Shown piece by piece: positions 7,312 through 14,488 of a stretch of 16,692 nucleotides of DNA. Within the stretch, counting starts at the first letter, position 1. The number at the start of each line of letters is the position of its first letter. Source of the DNA: Desulfobacteraceae bacterium (GTDB lineage Bacteria; Desulfobacterota; DSM-4660; Desulfatiglandales; Desulfatiglandaceae); assembly GCA_011048855.1 (NCBI GenBank), contig DSCZ01000309.1, forward strand, positions 1 to 16,692, written 5' to 3'. Both the position numbers and the translations under genes were made by a program. The notes beneath the pieces were generated by a model, which did not search any database, was not told the DNA's origin, and was given only the letters and a program-made list of their open reading frames with translations.

Positions 7312-7590
7312 ATGATTTGTGAAACGATTAAAAAGGGTTATGAATGCGCTTTCATGACGAAAAAAGGATGCCAGCACAATGGAGGCGCCTGTAAGCCGAT
7401 CATAGACAAATGCGAAGGTTGCCAGAAGGCTGTAGCTTTCCCCACCGGAGTATACTGCATAGCTTTTCCGGATCCCGCTGCAAAATGGCGTTTCGGAAAC
7501 TGCAATATGGCCACTCACATCAAAGCCGAAGCCAAGAAAGGCGCTGCAAAGATCAATCCGTTGAAAGCCTCCAAGAGGGCCTCCAGATAA
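7312..7590 (+). CDS. Small PxxKW-type cysteine-rich protein of unknown function
   Basis: A 92-residue basic protein with eight cysteines (3, 12, 20, 27, 34, 37, 49, 64) and the motif DPAAKW at residues 54-59. This matches what I know as the PxxKW cysteine-rich family, an uncharacterised group seen mainly in deltaproteobacteria. The cysteine spacing, including CEGC at 34-37, suggests metal or iron-sulfur binding, but no function is established. There is no signal peptide or membrane segment, so it is probably cytoplasmic. The C-terminus is lysine- and alanine-rich and probably flexible. ATG 7312 is preferred because AGGA is about 10 bases upstream; GTG 7303 would sit only about one base from it. 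The gene has about 230 bases of upstream sequence and converges on tlyA with an 8-base gap. Confidence 0.8.
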   Translation: MICETIKKGYECAFMTKKGCQHNGGACKPIIDKCEGCQKAVAFPTGVYCIAFPDPAAKWRFGNCNMATHIKAEAKKGAAKINPLKASKRASR

Positions 7591-7598
7591 CGTTCAGT

Positions 7599-8354
7599 TC
7601 AAGGGTTGCCGCGGTTCATGCAGCAGAGGAATTCACGATTTCCTTTGGGCCCGGATATCGGCGAAGGAATGGTTCCCAGCACGGCCCAGCCTTCGCTTGA
7701 AAAAAATGTTTCAAGGGATTCGACTATCTTTGCGTGAAGTGCCTGGTCTCTGACCACGCCTCCTTTTCCGACATGGCCTTTGCCTGCCTCGAACTGTGGT
7801 TTTATGAGGCAGACCATGAAGGAATTTTCGGCAAGGATTCTGGAGACGGATGGGACCACGAGCCTCAGGGAGATAAAGGAGACATCGATTACCGCACCGT
7901 CCGGCGCCGGCTGGAAGTGGTCCGGCTCGAGGAAACGGGCGTTCGTCCTTTCCATCACCTTTACACGTGGGTGCCGGCGGAGCTTCCAGTCCAGCTGACC
8001 GTAGCCTACATCCACAGCAATCACGCTGCGCGCACCCCGTTCGAGAAGGCAGTCGGTGAATCCTCCGGTGGACGCTCCGATGTCCACCAGGTTTTTTCCT
8101 TCCACGGATAGAGAGAAGTAATCGAGAGCCGCGGCGAGTTTTACTCCGCCCCTGCTCACATACGAATGTTCGGGAGTGTTCACCACGAGTTCAGATGATT
8201 CGGGGATCATGAGCCCTGGTTTCTGGAGGCGTCGGTCTCCCGTCCTGACAAGCCCGGCCATGATCATCGCTTTCGCTTTCTGCCTGCTGGGAGCCAGGCC
8301 GCGGTCGACGAGGAGTTGATCCAGCCGGTGTTTTTTGGGATGTGTTTCAGACAT
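7599..8354 (-). CDS. tlyA: TlyA family rRNA 2'-O-methyltransferase
   Basis: A 251-residue protein with an N-terminal S4 RNA-binding domain (about residues 9-65, HRLDQLLVDRGLAPSR) and a C-terminal FtsJ/RrmJ-type methyltransferase. The SAM-binding motif is DIGASTGGFTD (91-101). The K-D-K-E catalytic set of 2'-O-methyltransferases is visible at Lys72 (SRGGVKL), Asp157 (VIDVSF), Lys185 (LIKPQF) and Glu241 (GNREFL). Characterised TlyA proteins methylate ribose in 16S and/or 23S rRNA; the old label hemolysin is historical. Which rRNA is modified here cannot be told. It is the last gene of the operon, 12 bases after dxs, in the arrangement common in many bacteria. The ribosome site before ATG 8354 is weak, so translation may depend on coupling to dxs. 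Confidence 0.94.
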   Translation of the reverse strand: MSETHPKKHRLDQLLVDRGLAPSRQKAKAMIMAGLVRTGDRRLQKPGLMIPESSELVVNTPEHSYVSRGGVKLAAALDYFSLSVEGKNLVDIGASTGGFTDCLLERGARSVIAVDVGYGQLDWKLRRHPRVKVMERTNARFLEPDHFQPAPDGAVIDVSFISLRLVVPSVSRILAENSFMVCLIKPQFEAGKGHVGKGGVVRDQALHAKIVESLETFFSSEGWAVLGTIPSPISGPKGNREFLCCMNRGNP

Positions 8355-8366
8355 TGCCGGTGTTTT

Positions 8367-10280
8367 TCAGCGTGGGTTGCCGCAGAAATCGAGTGCCGCG
8401 AGAGTGATTCCCTCGACATCGAGCCCGCATTGCCTTCTCAGCTCTGCTGGAGACCCGTGATCGACAAAGGCGTCGGGCAGCCCCAGTCTTTTGACGGGGA
8501 TGCCTCCGCGGCCGCGGTCGTTCAACAGTTCGATCACGGCGGATCCAAATCCCCCGGGAAGAGCGGCCTCTTCTACGACAAGCGCTCTCGAAGCATTCGC
8601 CAGGATGTCAGGCAGATTCGGATCCACCGGTTTTATGAACCTCGCATTTACGACGCCCACGGAAAGCCCCCTCGATTCAAGGGCTTCAGCGGCGGCGGTC
8701 GAAGGATGCACCATGTTTCCCACCGCCAGAATGATCAAATCTTTTCCGGTTTTCAGCACTTCGACTTCACCTATGGGTATTGCACGGTAATCGGATTCAA
8801 TCGGCACGCCCACGGCTTTGCCTCTGGGATAGCGGATCGCGATCGGTCCGGGGTGTTGGATTGCGGTGTAGAGCATATTTCTGAGATCGTTTTCATCCTT
8901 GGGTGCCAGGATCGTCATGTTCGGGAGGCAGCGAAGGTAGTTTATGTCGAAGGCGCCATGATGCGTGGGCCCGTCTTTCCCGACAAGTCCCGCACGATCG
9001 ATCGCGAATACCACGGGCAGGTTCGGGAGGCAGACGTCATGAATAACCTGGTCGTAGGCTCGCTGAAGAAATGTCGAGTAAATGGCGACCACCGGCCTGA
9101 ACCCTTCGGTGGCCAGGCCGGCCGCGAACGTTACGGCGTGCTGCTCCGCTATGCCGACGTCCAGGAAGCGCTCGGGGAATCTCGCGGCGAAATCCGAAAG
9201 CCCGGTGCCTTCTTCCATGGCGGCGGTTATTGCAAGAAGCTGCGGATTTCGTGCGCCCAATTCAGCCATGGCTTGGCCGAACACCTTCGTATAGGACGGG
9301 GGGGGTGGAGTCTGCTGCCGGGTAGAAACGTCGGTTGCTGAGGTTTGCGCTGCAACAGGGGGGGATATATCAAACGCTCCGACGCCGTGATAGTGGGCCG
9401 GGTCTTTTTCGGCGGGTTCGAACCCTTTCCCCTTGGTGGTCAGAACATGGAGCAGCACTGGACATTTTAAATGGGATATGTGCTCGAACGCATCGATCAA
9501 TTGATCCAGGCGATGACCGTTGATCGGACCGACGTAGCGGAATTTGAAGGCTTCAAAGAGCATCCCCGGCGTAAAAAAAGACAAAAGGGAATCCTCGCTT
9601 TTTCGAACGAGGTTCATGATGTTTTCGCCGACACCCGGAAGCGACCGCATGAAATTTTCCATATCGCTTTTGAGGCTGACAAAGCGCTTCCCGCTCATCT
9701 TTTTACTGAGAAAACTCGATATCGCCCCGACGTTCCTGGAGATTGACATGGCATTGTCGTTCAACACGACGATCAGGTCCTTCTGGGTGTGGCCGGCCTG
9801 GTTAAGTGCTTCATATGCCATGCCGGCGGTCATCGAGCCGTCTCCTATCACCGATATCACTTTAGAGTTGTCGCCTTTCAGCGCGAGGGCCGTTGCTATT
9901 CCGAGCCCGGCGGATATCGATGTGCTGCTGTGGCCGGTGTCGAATGTGTCGTACGGGCTTTCGGAGCGTTTCGGAAAACCGCTGATGCCGCCGTAAGTCC
10001 TGAGGCTGGAGAACCTGTCCCTCCTGCCGGTTATCAGTTTGTGGGCGTAGGCCTGGTGCCCCACGTCCCAGATTATTTTATCTGCCGGTGCATGAAAAAC
10101 GTAATGCATCGCCACGGTGAGTTCGACGACGCCGAGGCTGGGGGCCAGGTGCCCCCCGGTTTTAGATACCACGTCGATTATTTTCTCCCGGATCTCCCTG
10201 ACAAGTTGTTCCAGCTCTTCAAGGCTCAACTCATTGAGGTCTTTCGGGTGATTGACTGTTTCGAGGATCGTTTTACTCAT
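8367..10280 (-). CDS. dxs: 1-deoxy-D-xylulose-5-phosphate synthase
   Basis: Thiamine-diphosphate enzyme that condenses pyruvate and glyceraldehyde 3-phosphate, the first step of the MEP isoprenoid pathway, also feeding thiamine and pyridoxal synthesis. The 637 residues (usual about 620-640) include His44 in KTGGHLAPSLG, the diphosphate motif GDGSMTAG (146-153) ending in LNDN (173-176), the central-domain catalytic glutamate in IAEQHA, and DRAGLVG followed by THHGAFD. The linker between domains 1 and 2 is low-complexity and includes PPPP, encoded by a run of eight C. ATG 10280 overlaps the ispA stop as ATGA, with AAAGGA 5 bases upstream. Neighbours ispA and tlyA support the assignment. Confidence 0.97.
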   Translation of the reverse strand: MSKTILETVNHPKDLNELSLEELEQLVREIREKIIDVVSKTGGHLAPSLGVVELTVAMHYVFHAPADKIIWDVGHQAYAHKLITGRRDRFSSLRTYGGISGFPKRSESPYDTFDTGHSSTSISAGLGIATALALKGDNSKVISVIGDGSMTAGMAYEALNQAGHTQKDLIVVLNDNAMSISRNVGAISSFLSKKMSGKRFVSLKSDMENFMRSLPGVGENIMNLVRKSEDSLLSFFTPGMLFEAFKFRYVGPINGHRLDQLIDAFEHISHLKCPVLLHVLTTKGKGFEPAEKDPAHYHGVGAFDISPPVAAQTSATDVSTRQQTPPPPSYTKVFGQAMAELGARNPQLLAITAAMEEGTGLSDFAARFPERFLDVGIAEQHAVTFAAGLATEGFRPVVAIYSTFLQRAYDQVIHDVCLPNLPVVFAIDRAGLVGKDGPTHHGAFDINYLRCLPNMTILAPKDENDLRNMLYTAIQHPGPIAIRYPRGKAVGVPIESDYRAIPIGEVEVLKTGKDLIILAVGNMVHPSTAAAEALESRGLSVGVVNARFIKPVDPNLPDILANASRALVVEEAALPGGFGSAVIELLNDRGRGGIPVKRLGLPDAFVDHGSPAELRRQCGLDVEGITLAALDFCGNPR

Positions 10281-11173
10281 TTTTTCCTTTCAATCACATA
10301 ACGGGCTATGGCGCGGAGTGGATCGGCAAGCCGATCAAAAGTTTCAAGCGCCATCAGCGCATCTTCTATCAGGTGCGACTGGGTGCGCTTGCTGTCTTCG
10401 ACTCCCACGACCGCCGGGTAGGTGGCCTTGCCCATTCGGATATCCGCCCCCACCTTTTTTCCCAGAGTGAGGCTGTCGCTTTCAAGATCGAGGATGTCAT
10501 CGGATATCTGGAATGCGAGTCCTGTTTTTTCGCCATAGAGTGATATTGCTTCAATCTGCCTGTCGGCGGCGCCGGCGAGCATCGCACCGGATACCACGGA
10601 GGCCTTGATGAGTGCGGCCGTTTTGTGCCTGTGGATGAATTGAACGGCATCCAGCTCGGCCTGTTTGCCCTGGAAGTGCATGTCGACCACCTGTCCCCCG
10701 ACCATGCCGGCATGACCGACTGCCTCGGCGACCGTCGAGATCACCTTGAGAAGAACCCGGGAATCCGTTGACGGTTCTCCGCCCGATGAGGCCATCAGGT
10801 GGAAGGCTTGAGTCAGCAGACCGTCTCCGGCGAGCAATGCGAGTGCTTCGCCGAAAACCTTGTGGTTCGTGGGTTTTCCCCGGCGGAGATCGTCGTCGTC
10901 CATGGCCGGGAGGTCATCGTGGATAAGAGAATAGGTGTGGATCAATTCCAGTGCGCAGGCAACGGGCATCACATCGGAGGAATTCCCGCCCACGGCTTCG
11001 GCCGCGGCGATGCATAAAATCGGCCGAAGTCTCTTTCCCCCGGCGAATATGCTGTATTCCATCGCTTCGATGATTTGGGCGGCGTGCCCCGAAGCAGTGG
11101 GGAAAATCTTGTGCAAAGCCTTGTCGACTGCGTTTCTTCTCGCCTCAATATATGCTTCCAGATCAGGTTGCAT
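10277..11173 (-). CDS. ispA: Farnesyl diphosphate synthase (short-chain polyprenyl synthetase)
   Basis: Elongates dimethylallyl and geranyl diphosphate with isopentenyl diphosphate, downstream of the MEP pathway started by the adjacent dxs. From ATG 11173 the protein has 298 residues, the normal IspA length. It shows GGKRLRP (45-51), the first Asp-rich motif with Asp86, Asp87 and Asp92 (DDLPAMDDDDLRRG), and the second Asp-rich motif DDILD (225-229). Tyr81 lies five residues before the first motif, as in bacterial C15 enzymes such as E. coli IspA, which favours farnesyl over geranylgeranyl diphosphate. The frame extends to 11218 inside xseB, but that adds 15 atypical residues. The preferred start overlaps the xseB end by 11 bases. 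Confidence 0.95.
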   Translation of the reverse strand: MQPDLEAYIEARRNAVDKALHKIFPTASGHAAQIIEAMEYSIFAGGKRLRPILCIAAAEAVGGNSSDVMPVACALELIHTYSLIHDDLPAMDDDDLRRGKPTNHKVFGEALALLAGDGLLTQAFHLMASSGGEPSTDSRVLLKVISTVAEAVGHAGMVGGQVVDMHFQGKQAELDAVQFIHRHKTAALIKASVVSGAMLAGAADRQIEAISLYGEKTGLAFQISDDILDLESDSLTLGKKVGADIRMGKATYPAVVGVEDSKRTQSHLIEDALMALETFDRLADPLRAIARYVIERKK

Positions 11174-11411
11174 CTTCTTCGTTGAACTGGTGTTGCTGAT
11201 CGAAGGGAACTTGAACATACCCGCCGCTTTGCCCCATCAGCAGCGTGACCTTTTTTTCCGCCTCGTCCAGTTTGCGTCCGCAAAGAGAGACCAGTTTCAT
11301 TCCTTCTTCAAATGCCTTGAGGGAATCTTCGAGCTGCAGGGTTCCTTCTTCCAGGTTTTTAACTATTTCTTCCAGCCGTTTCATGGCGGTTTCGAATGTT
11401 TGCTCAGCCAT
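11163..11411 (-). CDS. xseB: Exodeoxyribonuclease VII small subunit
   Basis: Small subunit of exonuclease VII, which with XseA degrades single-stranded DNA into oligonucleotides. The 82-residue protein is almost entirely helical, with the family signature FETAMKRLEEIVKNLEEG followed by LQLEDSLKAFEEGMKL (usual length about 75-85). ATG 11411 is preferred, with GAGG 4 bases upstream; the frame could begin at TTG 11426 but without benefit. It lies between xseA (80-base gap) and ispA (11-base overlap). A promoter-like sequence just upstream could give it a transcript independent of xseA. Confidence 0.95.
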   Translation of the reverse strand: MAEQTFETAMKRLEEIVKNLEEGTLQLEDSLKAFEEGMKLVSLCGRKLDEAEKKVTLLMGQSGGYVQVPFDQQHQFNEEDAT

Positions 11412-11466
11412 GGTGCCTCGTTTCAACTGTTAAATCGGCGACTATTCCTTTTAAGTGAAAAAAAAC

Positions 11467-11495
11467 AGTATATAGCTTCCCTTCTATGAGGTCAA
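11467..11495 (-). promoter_or_regulatory. Candidate internal promoter upstream of xseB-ispA-dxs-tlyA
   Basis: On the minus strand, TTGACC (11495-11490) and TATACT (11472-11467) are separated by exactly 17 bases; each hexamer matches the sigma70 consensus at 5 of 6 positions. The -35 hexamer contains the TGA stop codon of xseA. Transcription would start near 11460, about 49 bases before the xseB ATG. Confidence 0.55.
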
Positions 11496-12883
11496 ACCCG
11501 ATTTTTCCCGGCCTTCCGCGCCGTTCCAGGGCGCCTCTTCCCGGGTTTTGTTCTATGTACCTCGCAGTCCAGCGAACCCCTGGCAAGCAGCACCTCCACC
11601 ATGTCTCCGGAACCAAGAGCAGAGGCCGTTGTGACGACGGATTTCTCTGGAATCGTACGCGTAATGCTGTAACCTCGTTCAAGGACCTCAAGGGGGCTCA
11701 GACCCTGGATTCTCCGCTCGAAAAAAGCAAGCGCATTGTGTTGTTTTTCGATAAACACTTTTATCGCGTTGATAACCGCTGCCGAGGCATAACCGAGTTC
11801 CCGGCGCTGCGATTTTAGTTTTTCAAGCGGACTGTGCGTGGTTAAGGCCCTGCGTTCGTAATCGAGCCGTTTACGGTGTTGGTTCAGGGCGGCTGCTGTG
11901 ATTCTGAAAAGGCGGCCGTGAAGTTCGTCCAGCCTGATTCTGTGATCGGTGATCCTTCTGCGCGGGTCTTTCAGCCTCGATGAGAGATATTGAAGCATAC
12001 GGCCGTATTCGGCTATTCGTGAAACGGCAGCGGTTTTGAGCCTTTCAGTGAACTCGACAAGGCGGTTCAGCAGAAGAGCTTTTTCGGCGATCAGAATCTC
12101 CGCGGCGGCCGAGGGAGTCGGTGCCCTCATGTCCGCGGCGAGATCTGCGATCGTGGTGTCTATCTCGTGACCGACCGCCGAAACCACCGGGATGCTCGAT
12201 GCCCTTATGGCGAGCGCCACGGATTCTTCGTTAAAAGCCTGGAGATCTTCCATGGACCCCCCGCCTCTTGTGACCACGATCACGTCAACCTTGAGTGAAC
12301 GGTTGATCAGTTCCAGCGCCTGTACGATCTCCTGGGCCGCCTGGTCGCCCTGAACACGCACCGGCACCACGGTGATTTCCAGGTTGCCGAACCGCCTTCC
12401 AGCCACCTTCAAAAAATCCCTGATCGCTGCACCGGTGGGAGAGGTGACCACTGCGACCCTTTGCGGGAGAAACGGCAGCGGCCGTTTTATATGCAGATCG
12501 AAAACGCCCATCGCAGCCAGTTTTTTCTTGGTCTGCTCGAAAGCCAGGGCAAGAGCGCCGGCCCCGAGCGGCTCGATGTGATCCAGCACCAGTTGATATT
12601 CGCCGCGAGGCGCATAGACTGAAATTCGCCCGCGGGCCAGCACGTTCATGCCATTTTCCGGTCGGAACCTGAGGTTACGGGCCTGCATTCGGAACATCAC
12701 CGAGCGGATCTGCGCTTCCGGGTCCTTGAGAATCATGTAGTAATGGCCCGAGGAAGGCTTGCTGAAATTGGAAATTTCCCCTTCCACCCAGACGAACGGG
12801 AAAGTGTCCTCGAGCAGTGACTGGATCAGGCGGGTTAGTTCGGATACCGAAAAAACACCCGTATTGTTCGTCTCAGCCTGCAA
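11492..12883 (-). CDS. xseA: Exodeoxyribonuclease VII large subunit
   Basis: Catalytic subunit of exonuclease VII, acting on single-stranded DNA with XseB. Domains in order are an N-terminal OB fold (VWVEGEISNFSKPSSGHYY), the nuclease domain with VTSPTGAAIRDFL, RGGGSMEDL, SAVGHEIDTTIADLAADMRA and PTPSAAAE, then long coiled-coil helices and a C-terminal segment with LERGYSITR. The chosen start is TTG 12883: AGGGAG lies 6 bases upstream and the product (463 residues, beginning MQAETNNTGVFSVSEL) aligns with the usual N-terminus. The frame also has ATG at 12973, inside the end of the preceding gene, but with no ribosome site and 30 extra unconserved residues. Function is secure; the start is moderately so. 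Confidence 0.93.
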   Translation of the reverse strand: MQAETNNTGVFSVSELTRLIQSLLEDTFPFVWVEGEISNFSKPSSGHYYMILKDPEAQIRSVMFRMQARNLRFRPENGMNVLARGRISVYAPRGEYQLVLDHIEPLGAGALALAFEQTKKKLAAMGVFDLHIKRPLPFLPQRVAVVTSPTGAAIRDFLKVAGRRFGNLEITVVPVRVQGDQAAQEIVQALELINRSLKVDVIVVTRGGGSMEDLQAFNEESVALAIRASSIPVVSAVGHEIDTTIADLAADMRAPTPSAAAEILIAEKALLLNRLVEFTERLKTAAVSRIAEYGRMLQYLSSRLKDPRRRITDHRIRLDELHGRLFRITAAALNQHRKRLDYERRALTTHSPLEKLKSQRRELGYASAAVINAIKVFIEKQHNALAFFERRIQGLSPLEVLERGYSITRTIPEKSVVTTASALGSGDMVEVLLARGSLDCEVHRTKPGKRRPGTARKAGKNRV

Positions 12884-12944
12884 ATCATGCTCCCTGCCGC
12901 TTCTCAACCCTTTCGGGTTTTTCAGGCGGCTTTCTTCCCGGCAT

Positions 12945-13478
12945 TCACCCGGCGGAAGGAGGATCCGCTTCATCGAAGTCGGGAGGTGAAATTATCTCCA
13001 GATCCGGATCTATCAGAGGGAAGTCCAGATCTTCTTCGAATTCGCCGGCATCGGACTCCAGGTATCGTTTACCGCGGTAGGAGGCCGACGATGCGTTTGC
13101 CATGTAACGGATGTGTTCGACTTTCTCCGATTCCCGCTGGCAATCCACGCAAAGGCTTGCTCCAGGTACCAGCAGGAGCCTTTCGAGTGGGATGGCCTCT
13201 CCGCAGTCTTCGCATTCCCCGAAATTTTTATTCTCGGATATTCTGCGGATCAACCGGTTGATTTTCTGGAGTTCGTTCATCTTTCTTTCTATCAGGCGGT
13301 AATTGTTGGACACGGATATTTCCCTCTGGGCCTGGTCGGATTCATCCATGTTGTTGTCGCCGGAAAACCGGTCGTTGTAATCCCTTTGGTTCTGCTGCAA
13401 CAAATCCAGGGCATGCTCCAGCTCGGTCTTGCGGACCGAAAGCCGCCTCAGAAACATTTTACGTGTATCTTCGTCCAT
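12945..13478 (-). CDS. DksA/TraR family zinc-finger transcription regulator with acidic tail
   Basis: Probable RNA polymerase secondary-channel regulator of the DksA/TraR family. The 177-residue protein has a coiled-coil N-terminal part whose tip carries the DxxDxA motif of DksA (Asp45, Asp48, Ala50 in DESDQA), and a four-cysteine zinc finger at Cys89, Cys92, Cys110 and Cys113. After about residue 145 comes a strongly acidic, proline-containing tail (EFEEDLDFPLIDPDLE then PPDFDEADPPSAG) longer than in E. coli DksA (151 residues). The ATG at 13478 has GGAGG 6 bases upstream; the frame running to 13580 crosses the promoter. It heads the operon with xseA. Whether it is the main ppGpp partner or a paralogue cannot be told. 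Confidence 0.88.
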   Translation of the reverse strand: MDEDTRKMFLRRLSVRKTELEHALDLLQQNQRDYNDRFSGDNNMDESDQAQREISVSNNYRLIERKMNELQKINRLIRRISENKNFGECEDCGEAIPLERLLLVPGASLCVDCQRESEKVEHIRYMANASSASYRGKRYLESDAGEFEEDLDFPLIDPDLEIISPPDFDEADPPSAG

Positions 13479-13549
13479 CTTCAGCCTCCATGGTTGGTGA
13501 TATAAAAATAAAACAGGCCGCCGGGCGAGATCCTTGCCCGAAGCGAGGA

Positions 13550-13577
13550 ATAATAGCCACTGTTTTGGGTTTGTCAA
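13550..13577 (-). promoter_or_regulatory. Strong sigma70-type promoter for the dksA-like operon
   Basis: On the minus strand a perfect TTGACA (13577-13572) is followed after 16 bases by TATTAT (13555-13550), which matches 5 of 6 consensus bases. The start point would be near 13543, giving a leader of about 65 bases to the ATG at 13478. This is the best promoter match I found in the window. Confidence 0.7.
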
Positions 13578-13602
13578 CATTGAAAAGAAATTTCTTTGCA
13601 GC

Positions 13603-13631
13603 TTGCATCCATGCCCTCAGTTCTCTATACT
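13603..13631 (+). promoter_or_regulatory. Candidate promoter for the tmk-holB-ricT-metG operon
   Basis: TTGCAT (13603-13608) and TATACT (13626-13631) are separated by 17 bases. The -10 matches 5 of 6 consensus bases, the -35 only TTG. It points at tmk, about 215 bases before its ATG, and lies back to back with the dksA-like promoter. Confidence 0.4.
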
Positions 13632-13846
13632 CACCACGCGCGGAGCGGCGGCAGCGGCTGGATCGACGGAATGACGAAAAACGCTTGATTGCGATTTCCA
13701 ACGAACTCAAACCCCTACGCTGTTAAATCAAGCTCGTTGCCGGTAGGCTGCAGTGAAGCGGCACGAACCAGCTTTTTACGGTTTCATCAATTTTCAAACC
13801 CGAAAGCGGTTTCGATCCCTGCTGAAATCGATGGAAGAAAATATTA

Positions 13847-14488
13847 ATGGGATATTTTATCACCTTTGAAGGCATTGAGGGAAGCGGCAAATCAACACAG
13901 GCGACAAGGCTTGCCGAAAATCTCGAATCGACCGGCCTGAATGTGGTACTCACCCGTGAACCCGGAGGCACGGGGGTCGGAGCCCAGATAAGGAGCATTT
14001 TGTTGAGTGCCGGCAACACCGATTTGGACCCGCTGGCGGAGTTGTTCCTTTACGAGGCCGACCGCGCACAACACATTGCCGCGGTTGTGGCACCGACTCT
14101 TGAATCCGGGGCCTGGGTGGTCTGCGATCGGTTCATGGATGCCACTACGGTATACCAGGGATTTGTCAGGGGACTGCCCGGAGATTTCGTAACGGAGTTG
14201 AATACAACTGCTTCAAGGGGGATCCGCCCGCACCTTACATGCCTGATCGACTGCCCGGTGGATATAGGGCTCGCAAGAGCCAGGAAACGGGAGGGGGACG
14301 GGGGGCAGGATCGTTTTGAAAAGGAGAACATGAAATTCCATGAAGCCGTGAGGCAGGGCTACCTTGCGCTTGCACGGAGGGAACCGGAAAGATTCGTTGT
14401 TTTCGATGGAACGAGGCGGATCGATTTCCTTGAATCCGAAATCAAGAGTCATGTGTTCAAACTTTTTCTTGAAAACCGGAACGGGTGA
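13847..14488 (+). CDS. tmk: Thymidylate kinase
   Basis: Phosphorylates dTMP to dTDP in dTTP synthesis. The 213 residues (usual about 205-215) include the P-loop GIEGSGKST (9-17), the dTMP-binding segment LTREPGGTG (35-43), the DRF motif (94-96, in VVCDRFMDAT) followed by the substrate loop TVYQGF, and an arginine-containing lid (RARKREGDGGQDRFE, about 144-158). The non-arginine P-loop together with basic lid residues resembles the E. coli-type enzyme. The start ATG 13847 follows GGAAG at about 9 bases. It is the first gene of the operon, and its stop overlaps the holB GTG start (GTGA). Confidence 0.96.
   Translation: MGYFITFEGIEGSGKSTQATRLAENLESTGLNVVLTREPGGTGVGAQIRSILLSAGNTDLDPLAELFLYEADRAQHIAAVVAPTLESGAWVVCDRFMDATTVYQGFVRGLPGDFVTELNTTASRGIRPHLTCLIDCPVDIGLARARKREGDGGQDRFEKENMKFHEAVRQGYLALARREPERFVVFDGTRRIDFLESEIKSHVFKLFLENRNG

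Larger units (their letters stand above)
13479..13846. other. Divergent intergenic region between the dksA-like gene and tmk
   Basis: This 368-base gap holds two back-to-back promoter candidates and leader sequences. On the dksA side there is a 19-base stem-loop (13522-13540, CGGGC pairing with GCCCG) followed on the minus strand by a T-rich stretch (TTTTATTTTTATA). On the tmk side there is a leader of about 210 bases that includes a short hairpin (CGAAA-GCGG-TTTCG, 13801-13814). No convincing gene was found in it; the open frames there lack ribosome sites or recognisable protein features. Confidence 0.6.

Noticed and set aside
8316..9341. Plus-strand open frame of 341 codons opposite dxs
   Set aside because: Dxs is unmistakable on the minus strand; the plus-strand frame has a composition typical of the reverse of GC-rich coding DNA and no family resemblance.
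11174..11218. Longer ispA start within xseB
   Set aside because: It adds 15 residues without family resemblance; the start at 11173 gives the standard length.
13479..13580. N-terminal extension of the dksA-like frame
   Set aside because: It crosses the near-consensus promoter, and ATG 13478 has a strong ribosome site.
13463..13726. Plus-strand open frame of 87 codons across the dksA-tmk gap
   Set aside because: It overlaps the dksA-like start and both promoters and has no ribosome site or recognisable protein pattern.
13831..13869. Twelve-codon leader peptide overlapping the tmk start
   Set aside because: No ribosome site precedes its ATG, and its composition suggests no attenuation signal.
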